NCBI GenBank assembly: GCA_011523485.1
Contig: WTGR01000136.1
Coordinates: 1 to 6,004, forward strand
DNA from: Acidobacteriota bacterium
GTDB taxonomy: Bacteria > Acidobacteriota > Vicinamibacteria > Vicinamibacterales > UBA8438
Reading direction: 5' to 3'
DNA length: 6,004 nucleotides
In this document: positions 5,283 through 6,004 of the stretch, one piece after another
How the letters are laid out: each line of letters opens with the position of its first letter
Numbering within the stretch: the first letter of the stretch is position 1
Position numbers and translations under genes: made by a program
Notes under the pieces: model-generated
Seen by the model: the letters and a program-made list of their open reading frames with translations, nothing else
Databases searched by the model: none
Told to the model about the DNA's origin: nothing

Positions 5283-6002
5283 CTACCTGCCGCCGGGCTG
5301 GTTGAAGTAGTCGCTCTTGTGCGGGTAGTCGTCGCCCACGACCCCGCCCTCGCGACCCTGCGCGGACGGCACGACCCAGTTGCAGCCCGGCGTGTTCTCC
5401 GGTCCCGCGCGCCAGCAGTCGACGAGCTCCCGGTAGTCGTCGGCCATGCTGCCCGGGGCGTGGGGCGGCATGAAGCTGTTCACCTCGAGCTGCGCGGCCT
5501 CGAAGATCTGCGAAATCTCCATCGGGGCGCTGTGGCAGGCGAGGCACCGGTTGCCCTCGATGTGGATCGTGCGCATGTCCCAGTCGGATCCGCCGACCAC
5601 GTAATAGGGCACGTCCCGGCCCGTGATCTCGGGCATGACGGGGCGGCTCGGATCGTCGGGGTCCCGGGCGCTGTCCATGAACGGGTCGTGGATGAACGGG
5701 CCCGACTGGTGGCACCGGACGCACTGCACCACGTCGGGCTCGCCGTCCCCGTTCATGTCGGCCGGCGGCGGGGGCATGAATGCGTCGTTGAAGTCGGGGT
5801 CGTCGGGTCCGGGCAGTTGACCCACCATGCGGTGTCCGTCGAACGAGACCCAGGGCCGCTGATCCTGGATCCCGGCGTTCGCGGGATGGCCCTCGGGCAG
5901 CGACTTCCGGCCGTCGGCGGCCTCGAAGAAGCAGGTCGCGCCCGACTGGCGGTTGTAGCCGATCATCTGCACCGAGCCCCAGCCGTGGCGTTCGAGGTTC
6001 TC
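5283..6002 (-). CDS. Cytochrome c-like protein with two CxxCH haem sites, partial (5' end off the right edge)
   Basis: The minus-strand frame runs from the window edge (ENLERHGWGSVQMIGYNRQSG) to TAG at 5283, 239 residues visible, so start and signal peptide lie outside. Two c-type haem motifs are present: CVRCH (5723-5709) and CLACH (5546-5532). They imply covalent haem attachment and a location outside the cytoplasm, most likely in electron transfer or a periplasmic redox reaction. Just before the first is DMNGDGEPD, which fits the DxNxDGxxD calcium-binding loop of EF-hand/dockerin type. Histidines and methionines around the motifs (HDPFMD, HSAPMEIS, FMPPHAPGSM) could be distal haem ligands. 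Two further Cys (in DCWRAG and TPGCN) lie near the C-terminus and may form a disulfide. I do not recognise the specific family. The GTG at 5972 is an internal codon, not the start, because the frame continues upstream. Confidence 0.85.
   Translation of the reverse strand, partial: ENLERHGWGSVQMIGYNRQSGATCFFEAADGRKSLPEGHPANAGIQDQRPWVSFDGHRMVGQLPGPDDPDFNDAFMPPPPADMNGDGEPDVVQCVRCHQSGPFIHDPFMDSARDPDDPSRPVMPEITGRDVPYYVVGGSDWDMRTIHIEGNRCLACHSAPMEISQIFEAAQLEVNSFMPPHAPGSMADDYRELVDCWRAGPENTPGCNWVVPSAQGREGGVVGDDYPHKSDYFNQPGGR
5532..5546 (-). other. Haem c attachment motif CLACH
   Basis: Codons for Cys-Leu-Ala-Cys-His follow HIEGNR and precede SAPMEIS. This is the second CxxCH site, 59 residues after the first. 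Confidence 0.85.
5709..5723 (-). other. Haem c attachment motif CVRCH
   Basis: Codons for Cys-Val-Arg-Cys-His lie directly after the DMNGDGEPD calcium-type loop and VVQ. The pattern is the standard CxxCH for covalent haem c binding. Confidence 0.85.
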
Positions 6003-6004
6003 CG

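Noticed and set aside
1..6004. CRISPR array, tRNA, rRNA, or complete insertion sequence
   Set aside because: I saw no spaced short direct repeats, no cloverleaf or rRNA-like sequence, and no pair of terminal inverted repeats around a transposase; the only long repeat is the single tandem duplication.

Overview
This is a GC-rich bacterial window, probably chromosomal. It mixes intact housekeeping-type genes with several broken accessory genes. Three features fit an Acidobacteriota-like (Vicinamibacteria-type) or similar soil/sediment organism: the GC-rich codon use, a lipoprotein with a CGGSSPTAP start to its mature part, and a multi-Cys c-type cytochrome. That placement is inference, because there is no rRNA or other marker gene here.

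Left part (1-1320). A minus-strand helix-turn-helix protein of the kind associated with ISAzo13-type transposase N-termini runs off the left edge; its leader contains a perfect 8-bp inverted repeat. Next comes a 43-codon minus-strand ORF with a strong ribosome-binding site and an upstream TATAAT. It looks like the N-terminal stub of a longer protein. A roughly 400-bp non-coding stretch follows, ending in a 10-bp GC-rich stem-loop that may terminate the next gene.

Middle part (1321-3174) is a patch of gene debris around one intact gene. A complete VapC-like PIN-domain ribonuclease (minus) overlaps by ATGA the last few codons of what looks like its antitoxin. That antitoxin is reduced to a remnant, because the reading frame upstream becomes the C-terminal half of a beta-lactamase-family serine hydrolase (minus). 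The hydrolase lacks its N-terminal SxxK region and breaks off near 2290. There it meets, head to head, a plus-strand ATPase of the AAA_14/DUF4143 type that has lost its ATPase half. The DUF4143 part is further broken by a perfect 218-bp tandem duplication (2504-2721 and 2722-2939), which shifts the frame. Removing one copy restores one continuous frame. This cluster is either a real site of successive deletions and rearrangement or, in part, an assembly artefact.

Right part (3175-6004) looks normal. It holds an intact six-transmembrane voltage-gated potassium channel (plus) with a TVGYGD filter and a C-terminal zinc ribbon. A convergent secreted lipoprotein (minus) follows, then about 430 bp with no recognisable gene. 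Last is the C-terminal part of a cytochrome c-like protein (minus) with two CxxCH haem sites and an EF-hand-like calcium loop, cut by the right edge. No tRNA, rRNA, CRISPR array or complete insertion sequence is visible, and I found no convincing new multi-gene system. The most notable things are the rearrangements in the middle.
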